Source of the DNA: Pseudoalteromonas byunsanensis
GTDB taxonomy: Bacteria > Pseudomonadota > Gammaproteobacteria > Enterobacterales > Alteromonadaceae
Length of the DNA stretch: 64,000 nt
NCBI RefSeq assembly: GCF_001854475.1
Contig: NZ_MNAN01000026.1
Location: 248,001-312,000 of the forward strand
Reading direction: 5' to 3'
Shown here: positions 28,725 to 37,530 of the stretch, piece by piece
How the letters are laid out: each line of letters starts with the position of its first letter
Numbering within the stretch: the first letter of the stretch is position 1
Notes under the pieces: model-generated
Databases searched by the model: none
The model's input: the letters and a program-made list of their open reading frames with translations, nothing else
What the model was told of the DNA's origin: nothing
Made by a program: the position numbers and the translations under genes

Positions 28725-29318
28725 TTAATCCACTTCTAGCTGCTCCTGTTCAAGTGAGTGCTGAAGCATGACAATTTGCTGTTCGCACAAGTGAGTATAG
28801 TGAAGGTATGCATATTTGTTGAACTGATTAGATAGTGCGTTCATAAAACCGTGGTTATATCGCGTTCGAGTACAATTAACATTCGCCATTTTCTGTAGCG
28901 TCTGTATCACGGGAGTCAGTTCAAAATGCTCTTCTTGTTGTGGAAACAACAAATCTACCTGACATTTTGGTTGAACATCGACATAGTTTCTAATTTGTCC
29001 GGGGTAAAATCCGATAAGTTTTTTAGGCTGACCACTTTGCATATGTGCTATAGCACGCCATGCAGCAGAGGCACCAGCACTGAAAGCGATAACAAGCTGG
29101 GGACGGTGTAGTGCAATCGCCCTTTCTACTTTGCTCATATAATTATCATGACCAACAGTATTGACGAATTGTGTATACACGTCTTCTTCATCGCGCTGAC
29201 GTATAGATTGCTTTGTATCATAGGGGGAGCAAATGACAATGCCACCGACAAGTTCATTGGCAAAGGCGTCTAAATTGGCTGTGTGGCCATATATATCACT
29301 GACTATTAGCGTTACCAT
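28725..29318 (-). CDS. Small alpha/beta-hydrolase-like protein (dienelactone-hydrolase type)
   Basis: A 197-residue cytosolic protein. The nucleophile elbow AFSAGAS places Ser80, and the C-terminal NHGFMN gives a candidate catalytic His156, as in the dienelactone hydrolase group; the acidic member is not obvious. It is short for the fold. The start ATG 29318 has AAAGGA 10 nt upstream. It is the first gene of the right-to-left cluster of hydrolase, ADC-like protein, FAD enzyme, TonB receptor and sensor kinase. Function is not known. Confidence 0.65.
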   Translation of the reverse strand: MVTLIVSDIYGHTANLDAFANELVGGIVICSPYDTKQSIRQRDEEDVYTQFVNTVGHDNYMSKVERAIALHRPQLVIAFSAGASAAWRAIAHMQSGQPKKLIGFYPGQIRNYVDVQPKCQVDLLFPQQEEHFELTPVIQTLQKMANVNCTRTRYNHGFMNALSNQFNKYAYLHYTHLCEQQIVMLQHSLEQEQLEVD

Positions 29319-29667
29319 ATCGATCTATCCTTTTTATAAGTAGGTATTGCTGATGAAATGTTACGCCAACTCTTTATTTTATCGGATATAGATATAATTG
29401 TATATTAAACTCAGCGCCCATTATTGCGTGCATGTCCATTGTCAACGGGCTCAAATATCTTATCAATTTTTATAGCTGGCTAATTAAATCTAGCAGTACG
29501 AACACGTTTGTAAACACTTTTAAAACGAATATTTTACATGCTGGATAATGATTAAAATATGACTAATTTGAGACACTTTTAAGTGCGGCTTCTCTTTGCC
29601 TTGTATGTAGCACCTGAATGTGTCTAGAAGGCGCTTATAGGCGCACAGCCAAGTGCGCCTTCCTCAC
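29319..29667 (-). other. Intergenic region upstream of the hydrolase-led operon
   Basis: No gene is seen. It should carry the operon promoter and the end of ccoG. A perfect stem GGCGCAC (29640-29646) / GTGCGCC (29653-29659) lies just after the ccoG stop and could be a terminator hairpin, although no U tract follows. A further GGCGC copy at 29629-29634 allows an alternative pairing. Confidence 0.5.
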
Positions 29668-31050
29668 TTATTCACTATAAAAATAACTTGTTTTTTCAAG
29701 TTGAATTGTACTGTCTTCTACCGAACTGACGACAAAAGTTACTTTGTGAACTTTATGCTTTAGGTTGTGCTGATCTGCGGTAATAGTAACGGGAACCAAT
29801 AACATTTGACCTGCCGCGATTTTTATATCGCTTGGCGCAACAAGGTTTGCCCCATAGAAACCGTTTAGTCCAATGTTGTAGCTTAATGTCTGTTGAGTTT
29901 TGTTGATGATACTCAAGGTGTATGGGTTTTCTACTATCCCCAGGTAGTCTAAACGATACAACACATTTCGGTCTCTTATCACAGATACTTCAAGGGGGGT
30001 TCTAAGTGAAAGCCACACCGCCATCGTAGCAATTACTACTCCAGTTAAAACAGCATATCCAACAAGTTTCAATCTAAATGGTTTAGTGAGTTTTCCAGCC
30101 ATCTGGTGTTCACTTTTGTAGCTGATCAACCCGTTTTTGTAGCCGAATTTGTCCATGGTCTGATCACAAGCATCAATACATAAACCACAGTTAATACACT
30201 CATATTGCAGGCCATTGCGAATATCAATTCCCGCGGGACACACTTCAACACACAAATTGCAATCTACACAATCACCTAAGCCGAGTTTTGATGGATCATC
30301 CTTTCTTTTGCGACGACCTCGCTGCTCTCCGCGTAAAGAGTTATAACTGACCACTAACGTGTCTTTGTCGAACATTACTGATTGAAAACGTGAATAAGGA
30401 CACGCCACTGTACACATTTTTTCTCTTAAAAACCCAGCATTTCCATAGGTGCAAAGCGTAAACAAGAATACCCAGAAACTAACTAATCCGGACCACTGCA
30501 AGGTGAACATATCAGCGTAAAGCGTTGATACAGGGACAAAATAAGCCATAAAAGATGTGGCGGTGAGCAATGACATCAACAGCCAAATGCTATGCTTGGT
30601 GAGCTTTTTTCGAGTTTTACTTAAATTCCAACCGCCTTTATCCATCTTAATGCGTTGATTACGCGTTCCTTCTACTTTGTGTTCAACCCATGTGAACATC
30701 AGCATCCAAACTGTTTGTGGACAAATAAACCCGCACCAAACACGTCCCAACCAATTTGTAACAAAAAACAGTGCAAAGGCGCCTGCCATAAACAGCCACG
30801 CCAGCAACATAAAATCTTGAGGTAAAAATGTTGCGCCAAAAATCCTAAATTGCTGATGCGCCACATCAAACAAAATGGCCTGCTGTCCTTGATAGCTGAG
30901 CCAAGGGAGGCCAACAAAAATAAGCATTAGAAACCAGCTTAGATAGCGCCTGATGCGTTGAAAGTGTCCTTTTTGCTCACGAATATAAATTGGCCCTGAA
31001 TGTTTATAGGGCTTGATGATGAGGTCTTCTTCTTTGATGTCAAACTTCAT
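29668..31050 (-). CDS. ccoG: Cytochrome c oxidase accessory protein CcoG (FixG/RdxA)
   Basis: A membrane iron-sulfur protein that reduces copper for assembly of the cbb3 oxidase. Seen: IREQKGHFQRIRRYLSW, several membrane helices, the GRVWCGFICPQTVW motif, VACPYSRFQS, and a two-cluster ferredoxin domain with CVDCNLCVEVCP and CINCGLCIDAC. An immunoglobulin-like tail completes it. I chose ATG 31050 (MKFDIKEED, with AGAAG 4 nt upstream) over an upstream in-frame TTG at 31098, because that TTG lies inside the predicted sigma-54 promoter. No ccoNOPQ genes are in the window, so ccoG stands apart from the oxidase structural genes. Confidence 0.93.
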   Translation of the reverse strand: MKFDIKEEDLIIKPYKHSGPIYIREQKGHFQRIRRYLSWFLMLIFVGLPWLSYQGQQAILFDVAHQQFRIFGATFLPQDFMLLAWLFMAGAFALFFVTNWLGRVWCGFICPQTVWMLMFTWVEHKVEGTRNQRIKMDKGGWNLSKTRKKLTKHSIWLLMSLLTATSFMAYFVPVSTLYADMFTLQWSGLVSFWVFLFTLCTYGNAGFLREKMCTVACPYSRFQSVMFDKDTLVVSYNSLRGEQRGRRKRKDDPSKLGLGDCVDCNLCVEVCPAGIDIRNGLQYECINCGLCIDACDQTMDKFGYKNGLISYKSEHQMAGKLTKPFRLKLVGYAVLTGVVIATMAVWLSLRTPLEVSVIRDRNVLYRLDYLGIVENPYTLSIINKTQQTLSYNIGLNGFYGANLVAPSDIKIAAGQMLLVPVTITADQHNLKHKVHKVTFVVSSVEDSTIQLEKTSYFYSE

Positions 31051-31094
31051 AATACTTCTGCTTGTATTTGTTAATAACGAACACAAGCAGTTCT

Positions 31095-31108
31095 GCAACT
31101 TTCAGACC
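31095..31108 (-). promoter_or_regulatory. Sigma-54 (-24/-12) promoter of ccoG
   Basis: The minus strand reads TTGGTCTGAAAGTTGCA here: GG (31107-31108) and GC (31095-31096) are separated by exactly 10 nt, as in the sigma-54 consensus TTGGCAC-N5-TTGCA. The expected start site is about 34 nt before the ccoG ATG. Confidence 0.65.
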
Positions 31109-31172
31109 AAACTGAAACTTAATTTAAAGTATTGATTTGTATAACTTTAATATCATCTGCACAGACAAGAAT

Positions 31173-31206
31173 CGTGAAATATCACGAAATAACGCTAAAT
31201 ATCACG
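31173..31206. promoter_or_regulatory. Tandem palindromic sites upstream of ccoG (candidate activator sites)
   Basis: CGTGAAATATCACG (31173-31186) is a dyad (CGTGA-N4-TCACG). A 12-of-14 copy, CGCTAAATATCACG, follows 20 bp on (31193-31206) and overlaps the end of the sigma-54 activator gene. They lie roughly 65-110 bp upstream of the -24/-12 promoter, a normal enhancer position. Confidence 0.6.
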
Positions 31207-32637
31207 ATTTCTTTCAATGCCTAGCTTTTTCATTTTTGAACGTAACGTACTTTCATTCAACCCCAGTTTACTTGCTGCACCATTGACCCCAGCCACTTTC
31301 CAAACACAAGATTCCAACACACCTAGAATATGCGCTCGTTGCGCTTGCTCTAAAGACAAATCCTGCTTGGGTTCGTTCGATGATGCAGTTGCCTGCGATG
31401 ATAATGGTTGTGACAACTGTAACAGCTTGGATGCACTTAAAATGGCTTCTCGTTCTAATACATTCTGTAATTCGCGAATATTACCAGGCCAATCATAGCG
31501 CTGAAGTTTACTGAGTGCACTTTTCGACACCCCTTTAAAATGCTTACCAAGTCGCTTGTTCAACTGCTTAATTATATTGGCTGACAACACAGGTATGTCT
31601 TCTTTTCGCTCTCTAAGCGCTGGTACTTGTATGGGGAATACGTTAAGCCTGTAATACAAGTCCATACGAAAGCTTCCTTGCTCTACCATCTGCCACAACG
31701 TTCGATTGGTTGCAGCAATAATACGAATGTCTACAGAAATAGTTTGACTGCCTCCGACTCGCTCAAATTCCTGTTCTTGAATGACACGTAATAATTTGCT
31801 TTGCGCTTCTGGTGACAACTCACCTACTTCGTCTAAAAATAACGTTCCGTTATTCGCCAGCTCAAAACGGCCCTTACGTCGTTCGTTAGCGCCTGTAAAA
31901 GCCCCTTTCTCATGACCAAATAGCTCTGATTCAAGCAAACTTGGCGTAAATGCCGCACAATTGACTCGGACAAAAGGTTGCTCAGAGCGGGCGCTTAAAC
32001 GATGTAAATTCCTGGCAACCAACTCTTTGCCTGTCCCGTTCTCCCCCTGAATAAGTACGGTACTGTTGGTTTGACTCACTAATTCAATTTGCGCCAGCAT
32101 CGCTTTAAAAATGTGACTACAGCCCACCAAACCAGACTCCTGCCAGTCCTGATTCAGTTCAGCGAGTAGATATGCATTTTCATCCTGAAGCTGCTCACTC
32201 AATAGCTGGACTTTATCCAAGGCATTGCGCAAAGCCTGTTCTGTTTCATGTTGTTTAGATACATCACGAAATATTGCAACCGCACCTATCAACTTGCCAT
32301 CTCTGTAAATAGGCGTAGAAGTATACTCAACTGGAAAACTCGACCCATCTTTGCGCCAGAACACTTCGTCCGTTACATGGCGACGTATTCCATCAAACAT
32401 AGTGCAATATATTTGACATTGTTCAGCGGGGTAAGGTGTTCCATCAGCATGGCTATGATGATGATACTGGTGTATTTTTTTCCCCAGCAACTCTTCAGCG
32501 CGCCACCCTGTCATGCGCTCTGCAGCCGGGTTAACGAATACAGCATTACCTGAGAGATCAAAGCCATAAATCCCCTCTCCAACCGCATTTAATAGCAACT
32601 CTGAATCACCTAGAAAATGATTAACTACACTAGTCAT
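31195..32637 (-). CDS. PAS-domain sigma-54-dependent transcriptional activator
   Basis: A 480-residue enhancer-binding protein. An N-terminal PAS domain (~10-130, [28 protein letters not shown] start) with a PAC extension senses a signal, a coiled segment follows, and then the AAA+ domain (~160-390). That domain has Walker A GENGTGKE, the sigma-54 contact loop GAFTGA and Walker B-like [10 protein letters not shown] Fis-type helix-turn-helix lies at the end ([20 protein letters not shown]). The GAFTGA loop is intact, so it should work with sigma-54. Similar palindromes lie before its own gene and before ccoG, suggesting autoregulation and control of ccoG. The signal (redox, NO or a metabolite) is unknown. 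Confidence 0.9.
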   Translation of the reverse strand: MTSVVNHFLGDSELLLNAVGEGIYGFDLSGNAVFVNPAAERMTGWRAEELLGKKIHQYHHHSHADGTPYPAEQCQIYCTMFDGIRRHVTDEVFWRKDGSSFPVEYTSTPIYRDGKLIGAVAIFRDVSKQHETEQALRNALDKVQLLSEQLQDENAYLLAELNQDWQESGLVGCSHIFKAMLAQIELVSQTNSTVLIQGENGTGKELVARNLHRLSARSEQPFVRVNCAAFTPSLLESELFGHEKGAFTGANERRKGRFELANNGTLFLDEVGELSPEAQSKLLRVIQEQEFERVGGSQTISVDIRIIAATNRTLWQMVEQGSFRMDLYYRLNVFPIQVPALRERKEDIPVLSANIIKQLNKRLGKHFKGVSKSALSKLQRYDWPGNIRELQNVLEREAILSASKLLQLSQPLSSQATASSNEPKQDLSLEQAQRAHILGVLESCVWKVAGVNGAASKLGLNESTLRSKMKKLGIERNRDI

Positions 32638-32646
32638 AACTCACCT

Positions 32647-32675
32647 CGCGAAATATCACGACAAACTATATCACG
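32647..32675. promoter_or_regulatory. Palindromic sites upstream of the sigma-54 activator gene
   Basis: CGCGAAATATCACG (32647-32660) and the partial copy CAAACTATATCACG (32662-32675) lie 10-38 bp before the activator start codon. The first matches the ccoG site at 13 of 14 positions. The location over the likely promoter suggests autorepression or autoregulation. Confidence 0.55.
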
Positions 32676-32716
32676 ACAACCAAAGTAAAGTTCAATAAAA
32701 AATATAACCTCGACAC

Positions 32717-33679
32717 TTAGCCAAATTGTGCCCTGTACTCGTTGAGTGTTTTCCCATATTGCTCCTTGAATATACGGTTGAAAGATCCAATATCTTGATA
32801 GCCAACTTGCCACGCTACATCATTTGCATTCATTCGCGTGGTGCGTAACAGTTGCTTTGCCTTTTCCAATCTGGCCAACCTGACATAATGAGAAGGTGTA
32901 AGTCCTATTTGTTTTTGAAAGCGCCTGATCAACGTTCGCTCACTGACACTCAGCTGCTTAGCCAAAGAGTCCACTGTCAGTGCGCCTGATAAGTTGTTCT
33001 TGATGTAATTTTGCAACAACAATAACCGTTCGTCCTGATGTAGCTCAAATGCACCTATTTGCATAAATGGTTGCTGTGAAGTTGTAAGTTCAGGAATAGC
33101 CAGCCACGACGCTAATTCATCCGCAAGTTCAATACCACAGGTTTGACGTATGAAATGAAGCATCATCGTAAAGTAGCATTGTGCAGCCCCAGATGTGATC
33201 ACCTTGCCATCTTGTAAATACACTTTTTCCTGACTGACTTTCAGTTTTGGAAAATACCGCTGAAAAAACGTCTTAAGCCACCAGCTACTGGTGACATGGT
33301 AGGGATCTAAAAAGCCGCTGGTTGCTAAGTAACATACAGATGTACAGGTAGCTATTGTATACTCACTGCTCTGCGCAAGCTTATTAATATGCTCCCTGTA
33401 CGGCACGAATGTATTACACGCCTGCCATAGTTTTTTCTGACCTTGAAATTGACTGCCAATCCACAGCATAACATCGGCACTGTGCAAGTCAGCTAATTTA
33501 ATATCGCAAGCTATTTCCAAGCCCTGACTCGTCCTGACTTTTTCGGCCTCAATGCCTACTAATTGCCAGCTAAACACAGACTTCTTTGCCAGCGTATTTG
33601 CAACATTTAGTATATCTATTACTCCCGTGATGCCTGTTGCTAAAGCACCTTCAGGGCAAATAATAGCCACATGATACAT
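32717..33679 (-). CDS. GlxA-type AraC-family transcriptional regulator
   Basis: A 320-residue regulator with an N-terminal DJ-1/PfpI-like domain (~1-180, nucleophile-elbow region CTSVCYLATSG) and two C-terminal AraC helix-turn-helix motifs (~215-315, including LAKQLSVSERTLIRRFQKQIG and VGYQDIGSFNRIFKEQYG). Members often control quaternary-amine or amino-acid metabolism, but the ligand cannot be read here. It is divergent from a MAPEG-family membrane protein, its likely target, with a perfect TGTCAT-N2-ATGACA operator between them. Confidence 0.9.
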   Translation of the reverse strand: MYHVAIICPEGALATGITGVIDILNVANTLAKKSVFSWQLVGIEAEKVRTSQGLEIACDIKLADLHSADVMLWIGSQFQGQKKLWQACNTFVPYREHINKLAQSSEYTIATCTSVCYLATSGFLDPYHVTSSWWLKTFFQRYFPKLKVSQEKVYLQDGKVITSGAAQCYFTMMLHFIRQTCGIELADELASWLAIPELTTSQQPFMQIGAFELHQDERLLLLQNYIKNNLSGALTVDSLAKQLSVSERTLIRRFQKQIGLTPSHYVRLARLEKAKQLLRTTRMNANDVAWQVGYQDIGSFNRIFKEQYGKTLNEYRAQFG

Positions 33680-33701
33680 ATGTCAGTTTTACCGTTTAAA
33701 A

Positions 33702-33715
33702 TGTCATAAATGACA
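33702..33715. promoter_or_regulatory. Inverted repeat in the GlxA-regulator/MAPEG promoter region
   Basis: TGTCAT-AA-ATGACA is a perfect dyad in the 96-bp divergent intergenic region; a half site TGTCA recurs at 33681. It is a candidate operator for the adjacent regulator, although AraC proteins often bind direct repeats. Confidence 0.4.
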
Positions 33716-33775
33716 CGTTAACGCGATTGATAACTCGGGTAAAGTAAATTTAGTTTTCAACAAGAGGGTGTAATT

Positions 33776-34201
33776 ATGTGGGTTCACTATCCGATTATGT
33801 TTTTAATTTTCTTAATGTGCTTTTTATGGTTGCTGACAACAGGCTTACGCATTTGCGCTTTTAAAAGTAAGCGTGTTTCAGTGTATGACATTCAATTTGT
33901 AGCAAAAAGCAACTTTGAACAAACGACCGCATTGGCTGGAAATAGCTATGACAACCAGTTCCAGCAATCAACTCTCTTTATTGTTTTGCTGTGCTTGCTA
34001 GACCAACAAAATATTGAGGGACACTTTTGGTTTGTGGTCAGTACATTTTTTGTTGTTGCTCGTTACTGGCACTGTTTTGAACACATCGTGTGTAGAAACC
34101 TTTTGATGAGAACAATCGCTTTTGCACTAGCCAGTAGCTGTTTCTTTATCGCCTGGTTTGCATACCTGTATGTCAACATCACAGGTATTGTCTCACCTTA
34201 A
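33776..34201 (+). CDS. MAPEG family membrane protein
   Basis: A 141-residue protein with four hydrophobic helices. The motif GNSYDNQFQQSTLFIVLL resembles the MAPEG signature (N-x-x-E/Q-x-x-P/S-x-F), and VARYWHCFEHIVCRNLLMR resembles its ARxxHs block. MAPEG proteins are glutathione-linked membrane enzymes in eukaryotes; bacterial ones are mostly unstudied. AGAGGG lies 10 nt before the ATG. The gene is divergent from a GlxA-type regulator. Confidence 0.7.
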   Translation: MWVHYPIMFLIFLMCFLWLLTTGLRICAFKSKRVSVYDIQFVAKSNFEQTTALAGNSYDNQFQQSTLFIVLLCLLDQQNIEGHFWFVVSTFFVVARYWHCFEHIVCRNLLMRTIAFALASSCFFIAWFAYLYVNITGIVSP

Positions 34202-34309
34202 AATTGTTTCAGTTAGTTAAACGCTGGGTTTTAAAAGGACTTTTAGCCCAGCACTAAACAGTGATAAAATAGTATCTTGCCGTGAAATTCAACGCCTAGG
34301 TCAAATTTT

Positions 34310-35749
34310 TTGAATACTTCTACCTACATCCCAGAGTCCTTTTTAGCTGACGTTAAGAGCTATATTCCTGAACACCTGACAATTGAAGATTTCGTAAAAG
34401 CTTGTCAGAGCCCCTTGCGCCGCTCAGTACGCGTCAACACCTTAAAAATGTCGGTTGAAGAATTTAAACAATATTGCCACACCAATGATTGGCTCATTGA
34501 TGCTGTACCTTGGTGCGATAATGGTTTTTGGCTAACACGCCCTGAGGCTGAAGAAGAAAAATTACCCATAGGTAATACTGAACTACACCTAAGTGGTTGT
34601 ATCTATGTGCAAGAAGCAAGCTCTATGTTGCCACCTATGGCATTAGCTGAAGCTCTTGAGGATAGTCAAGTTGTGTTAGATATGGCAGCTGCCCCTGGGT
34701 CTAAAACATCACAATTAGCAGCAATGATGGATAACCAAGGTGTATTGATTGCCAACGAACTCTCATCCTCACGCGTTAAGGTGCTAGCAGCCAATATGAA
34801 ACGAATGGGTGTTGCTAACTGTGCACTGTCTCATTTTAACGGCTCTATTTTTGGCGACTATATGTTTGAGTGCTTCGACAGCATTTTGCTTGATGCACCT
34901 TGCTCTGGTGAAGGTACCGTTAGAAAAGATGCAGATGCGCTAAAGAACTGGTCACTTCAGTCAAATATCGACATAAGTGATGTTCAAAAACAGCTTATCC
35001 GTAGCGCATTTTTTGCTTTGAAACCAGGCGGTACGCTCGTTTACTCAACCTGTACACTCACGCCTGTGGAAAATCAAGCCGTCTGCTCTTACTTGCTAGA
35101 ACAGTTCAAAGGGCTGATAGAAATAGAGCCATTGGATAAGCTATTTGATGGCGCTGAAAAAGCCACGACTGATCAAGGTTATTTGCACGTATGGCCACAG
35201 ATTTTTGATAGTGAGGGCTTTTTTATCGCAAGATTTAAAAAGACGGGCTCTGTGGACAATCCGGAGCAAAAAATAAAAAAAGGAGCGTTCCCATTTACTG
35301 CCACTGATGTGAAATTACAAAACACGTTCCATTGTTATATCAAAAAGCATTTTGGTATCAAAACATTAAGCGGCAATTTAATGACCCGTGATAAAGAGTT
35401 ATGGCTGTTCCCTGATGCTTTAGAGCAACTACAAAATAAGATTAAGTACGCAAGACTAGGCATACAAATTGGTACAACTCACAAAAATGGGGTACGTCTA
35501 GAGCATGAATTTGCTACAGCTCTTGGTCATCATGCGACTGACAACACTCTAGCCATGAGCCAACAACAAGCCTGTGATTATTTTCAAGGAAAAGACATCC
35601 GTCTTGCACAACCCACAACAAAAACCGGCGAGGTTATTTTAACCTTATGTGGTGCTCCCGTTGGCTTAGGCAAATGGCAAAAGAATAAAGTAAAAAATAG
35701 TTTACCACGTGATTTAGTCAGCAATGCGCAGTTAATAACTTGGGTATAA
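34310..35749 (+). CDS. rsmF: 16S rRNA (cytosine-C5)-methyltransferase RsmF
   Basis: This enzyme makes m5C1407 in 16S rRNA using S-adenosylmethionine. The 479 residues equal the length of E. coli RsmF (YebU). Seen: SAM-binding [12 protein letters not shown] (124-135), the motif IV Cys in DAPCSGEGT (C198), the catalytic motif VI Cys in YSTCTLTP (C248), and a C-terminal PUA-like RNA-binding extension. The start codon is TTG 34310, with TAGG about 10 nt before it; no ATG in frame would retain the N-terminal conserved block. It is a single-gene unit. Confidence 0.93.
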   Translation: MNTSTYIPESFLADVKSYIPEHLTIEDFVKACQSPLRRSVRVNTLKMSVEEFKQYCHTNDWLIDAVPWCDNGFWLTRPEAEEEKLPIGNTELHLSGCIYVQEASSMLPPMALAEALEDSQVVLDMAAAPGSKTSQLAAMMDNQGVLIANELSSSRVKVLAANMKRMGVANCALSHFNGSIFGDYMFECFDSILLDAPCSGEGTVRKDADALKNWSLQSNIDISDVQKQLIRSAFFALKPGGTLVYSTCTLTPVENQAVCSYLLEQFKGLIEIEPLDKLFDGAEKATTDQGYLHVWPQIFDSEGFFIARFKKTGSVDNPEQKIKKGAFPFTATDVKLQNTFHCYIKKHFGIKTLSGNLMTRDKELWLFPDALEQLQNKIKYARLGIQIGTTHKNGVRLEHEFATALGHHATDNTLAMSQQQACDYFQGKDIRLAQPTTKTGEVILTLCGAPVGLGKWQKNKVKNSLPRDLVSNAQLITWV

Positions 35750-35876
35750 CTTGAAGATATCTTTTGGGTATTTTTAGACTAAATAGGAATATATAGCTTA
35801 ACTCATTGATTTAAATTAACTTTAAATATATTTCATATGTTTGTAAGTTTTGTGAATAGTTAACTACACTTAAATT

Positions 35877-35980
35877 ACTTTCTACTTCTCCCTAATGTAT
35901 AGAAGGTGTTTTTAAGTAACGCATTGGCTCATATGAGCCATCCCCTAAACCCAGAGCATCCCTTTGCTCTGGGTCTTTTT
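35877..35980 (+). ncRNA. Candidate small RNA downstream of rsmF
   Basis: A possible promoter TTGTAA (35841-35846), 18 bp, TACACT (35865-35870) precedes about 100 nt with no ORF. The interval contains a perfect hairpin palindrome GGCTCATATGAGCC (35926-35939) and ends in a textbook terminator. The terminator is about 200 nt past the rsmF stop, farther than normal for an mRNA 3' end. It could instead be a long rsmF 3'UTR. Confidence 0.35.
35950..35980 (+). terminator. Strong Rho-independent terminator (plus strand)
   Basis: CCCAGAGC (35950-35957) and GCTCTGGG (35966-35973) form a perfect 8-bp stem with an 8-nt loop, followed by TCTTTTTTT. Confidence 0.92.
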
Positions 35981-36001
35981 TTGCTTAACATTTATCAACA
36001 A

Positions 36002-37504
36002 TCAATCAGCCCGTTGACGGCACAATGGCCTTAAAAAACGCAGCATGGCATTTAGACCAACCGACGTACTTCTCACATCGGTGCTTGATGGAAATGGACC
36101 ACCATGGTTCATAGAAGGACATACTTCTACACCTGTAGGCATCTGATTTTCAATTAATCTTCCTACTTTGTACTGTAATGACTCAATCACCTTAGCATGA
36201 TTAATAAAATCACCATCAGTACCATGGATTGACGCCGTTAACTGCCCTTGTAAGTTATCCACAAGCTGTAGTAATTGCGCTTCGTTTTCGTAGGTAACCA
36301 ACATCGCACACGGCCCAAATACCTCTTCATGCAATGCACTATTAGCTAAATATGTATCTGCATCGGTGGCAAACAAATGGGCATTGGCATGAAACTGCTG
36401 TTGTAGTAGCCCCTGCGCCAACAAGGTTACACCCGATGTTGCTTTGAGTGTCTCCACGCTTTGTTTAAAACTGTTCACAATGTTGGGTGATAACAGCGTA
36501 TCGGACTGACTACTACTTAACTGTTGCTTCGCAGTCTCGATAAACACATCACTGCCTTTGGGTACTACCCACAATCCAGGGCTTGTACAAAATTGACCAT
36601 TACCCATCAGTAAAGACTGACATAATTGCTGGGCCAATGCTTCACTGTGCTGTGCCGCATGTTCGGCAAAAATCAACTGTGGATTAATACTGCCAAGTTC
36701 GCCATAAAATGGAATATGCTCAGCACGTTTACCTATGGTATCCATTAATTTTTGAGCAACAGTAAATGACCCAGTAAAGCCAACTGCTTTGATTGGGTCC
36801 GCAGCCACTAACTGATGTGCAATGTCATAGTTTTTTGCTTGGATCATTGAAAAAACCCCAGCAGGCATGTTCGTTTTGGTAATTGCCCTGTCTATTGCTT
36901 TGCTCATCAATTCACTGGTTGCAGGATGTGCCGTGTGACTTTTCATGATCACAGGGCATCCAGCTGCCAGCGCGGATGCTGTATCACCACCTAATGTAGA
37001 AAAAGCATATGGAAAATTCGATGCACCAAAGACTGCAACCACTCCTACCGGTAAATGACTTAACTTGGTATAAGGCTTTGGTAAAGGCGTTCGGTTCGGG
37101 TCCGCCTTGTCTTGTTGATCTAAGTTAAGAACCCCATTGCTGCTTTGCTCCAAGGCATGGGCGAAAGCGCGCAGCTGATTAATGGTGCGCCCTCTTTCCC
37201 CTTGTAATCTGGCAATTGGCAAGTTCGTTTCTTCATGAGTCACATGGATTAATGCCTCACCAAGTGCTTCTATTTCATCCGCGATAGCAAATAAAAACGT
37301 GGCACGTTGTGCAAAGCTTGTTTGTCTGTAGCTAACAAATGCCTGCTCCGACGCGGTTATCGCATCGTTCAGCATCTGCGAAGTCGCTTCGTAGATAGGG
37401 GTTGTTAACGGCTGGTTGTGTTTTGGAGAAAAACCAAAAAACGCCTGTGCATTTTCGGCTTTTTGCCATTGTCCAGCTATGTAACTTGCACCACTTATCT
37501 CCAT
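36002..37504 (-). CDS. 2-oxoglutarate semialdehyde dehydrogenase (2,5-dioxovalerate dehydrogenase)
   Basis: A 500-residue NAD(P)-dependent aldehyde dehydrogenase. Seen: cofactor region FGASNFPYAFSTLGGDTASALAAGCPV, general-base Glu in YGELGSINP (near 267), and nucleophile Cys in NGQFCTSPG (near 305). The context (4-hydroxyproline epimerase, DHDPS-family deaminase and a D-amino-acid oxidase) identifies it as the last step of trans-4-hydroxy-L-proline degradation: oxidation of 2-oxoglutarate semialdehyde to 2-oxoglutarate for the TCA cycle. Family members (KGSADH) may also act in sugar-acid catabolism. It starts 26 nt after the epimerase gene and is the last gene of that operon. Confidence 0.92.
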   Translation of the reverse strand: MEISGASYIAGQWQKAENAQAFFGFSPKHNQPLTTPIYEATSQMLNDAITASEQAFVSYRQTSFAQRATFLFAIADEIEALGEALIHVTHEETNLPIARLQGERGRTINQLRAFAHALEQSSNGVLNLDQQDKADPNRTPLPKPYTKLSHLPVGVVAVFGASNFPYAFSTLGGDTASALAAGCPVIMKSHTAHPATSELMSKAIDRAITKTNMPAGVFSMIQAKNYDIAHQLVAADPIKAVGFTGSFTVAQKLMDTIGKRAEHIPFYGELGSINPQLIFAEHAAQHSEALAQQLCQSLLMGNGQFCTSPGLWVVPKGSDVFIETAKQQLSSSQSDTLLSPNIVNSFKQSVETLKATSGVTLLAQGLLQQQFHANAHLFATDADTYLANSALHEEVFGPCAMLVTYENEAQLLQLVDNLQGQLTASIHGTDGDFINHAKVIESLQYKVGRLIENQMPTGVEVCPSMNHGGPFPSSTDVRSTSVGLNAMLRFLRPLCRQRAD

Positions 37505-37530
37505 GGTTTGCTCCTGTTATTTCGTTTGGG

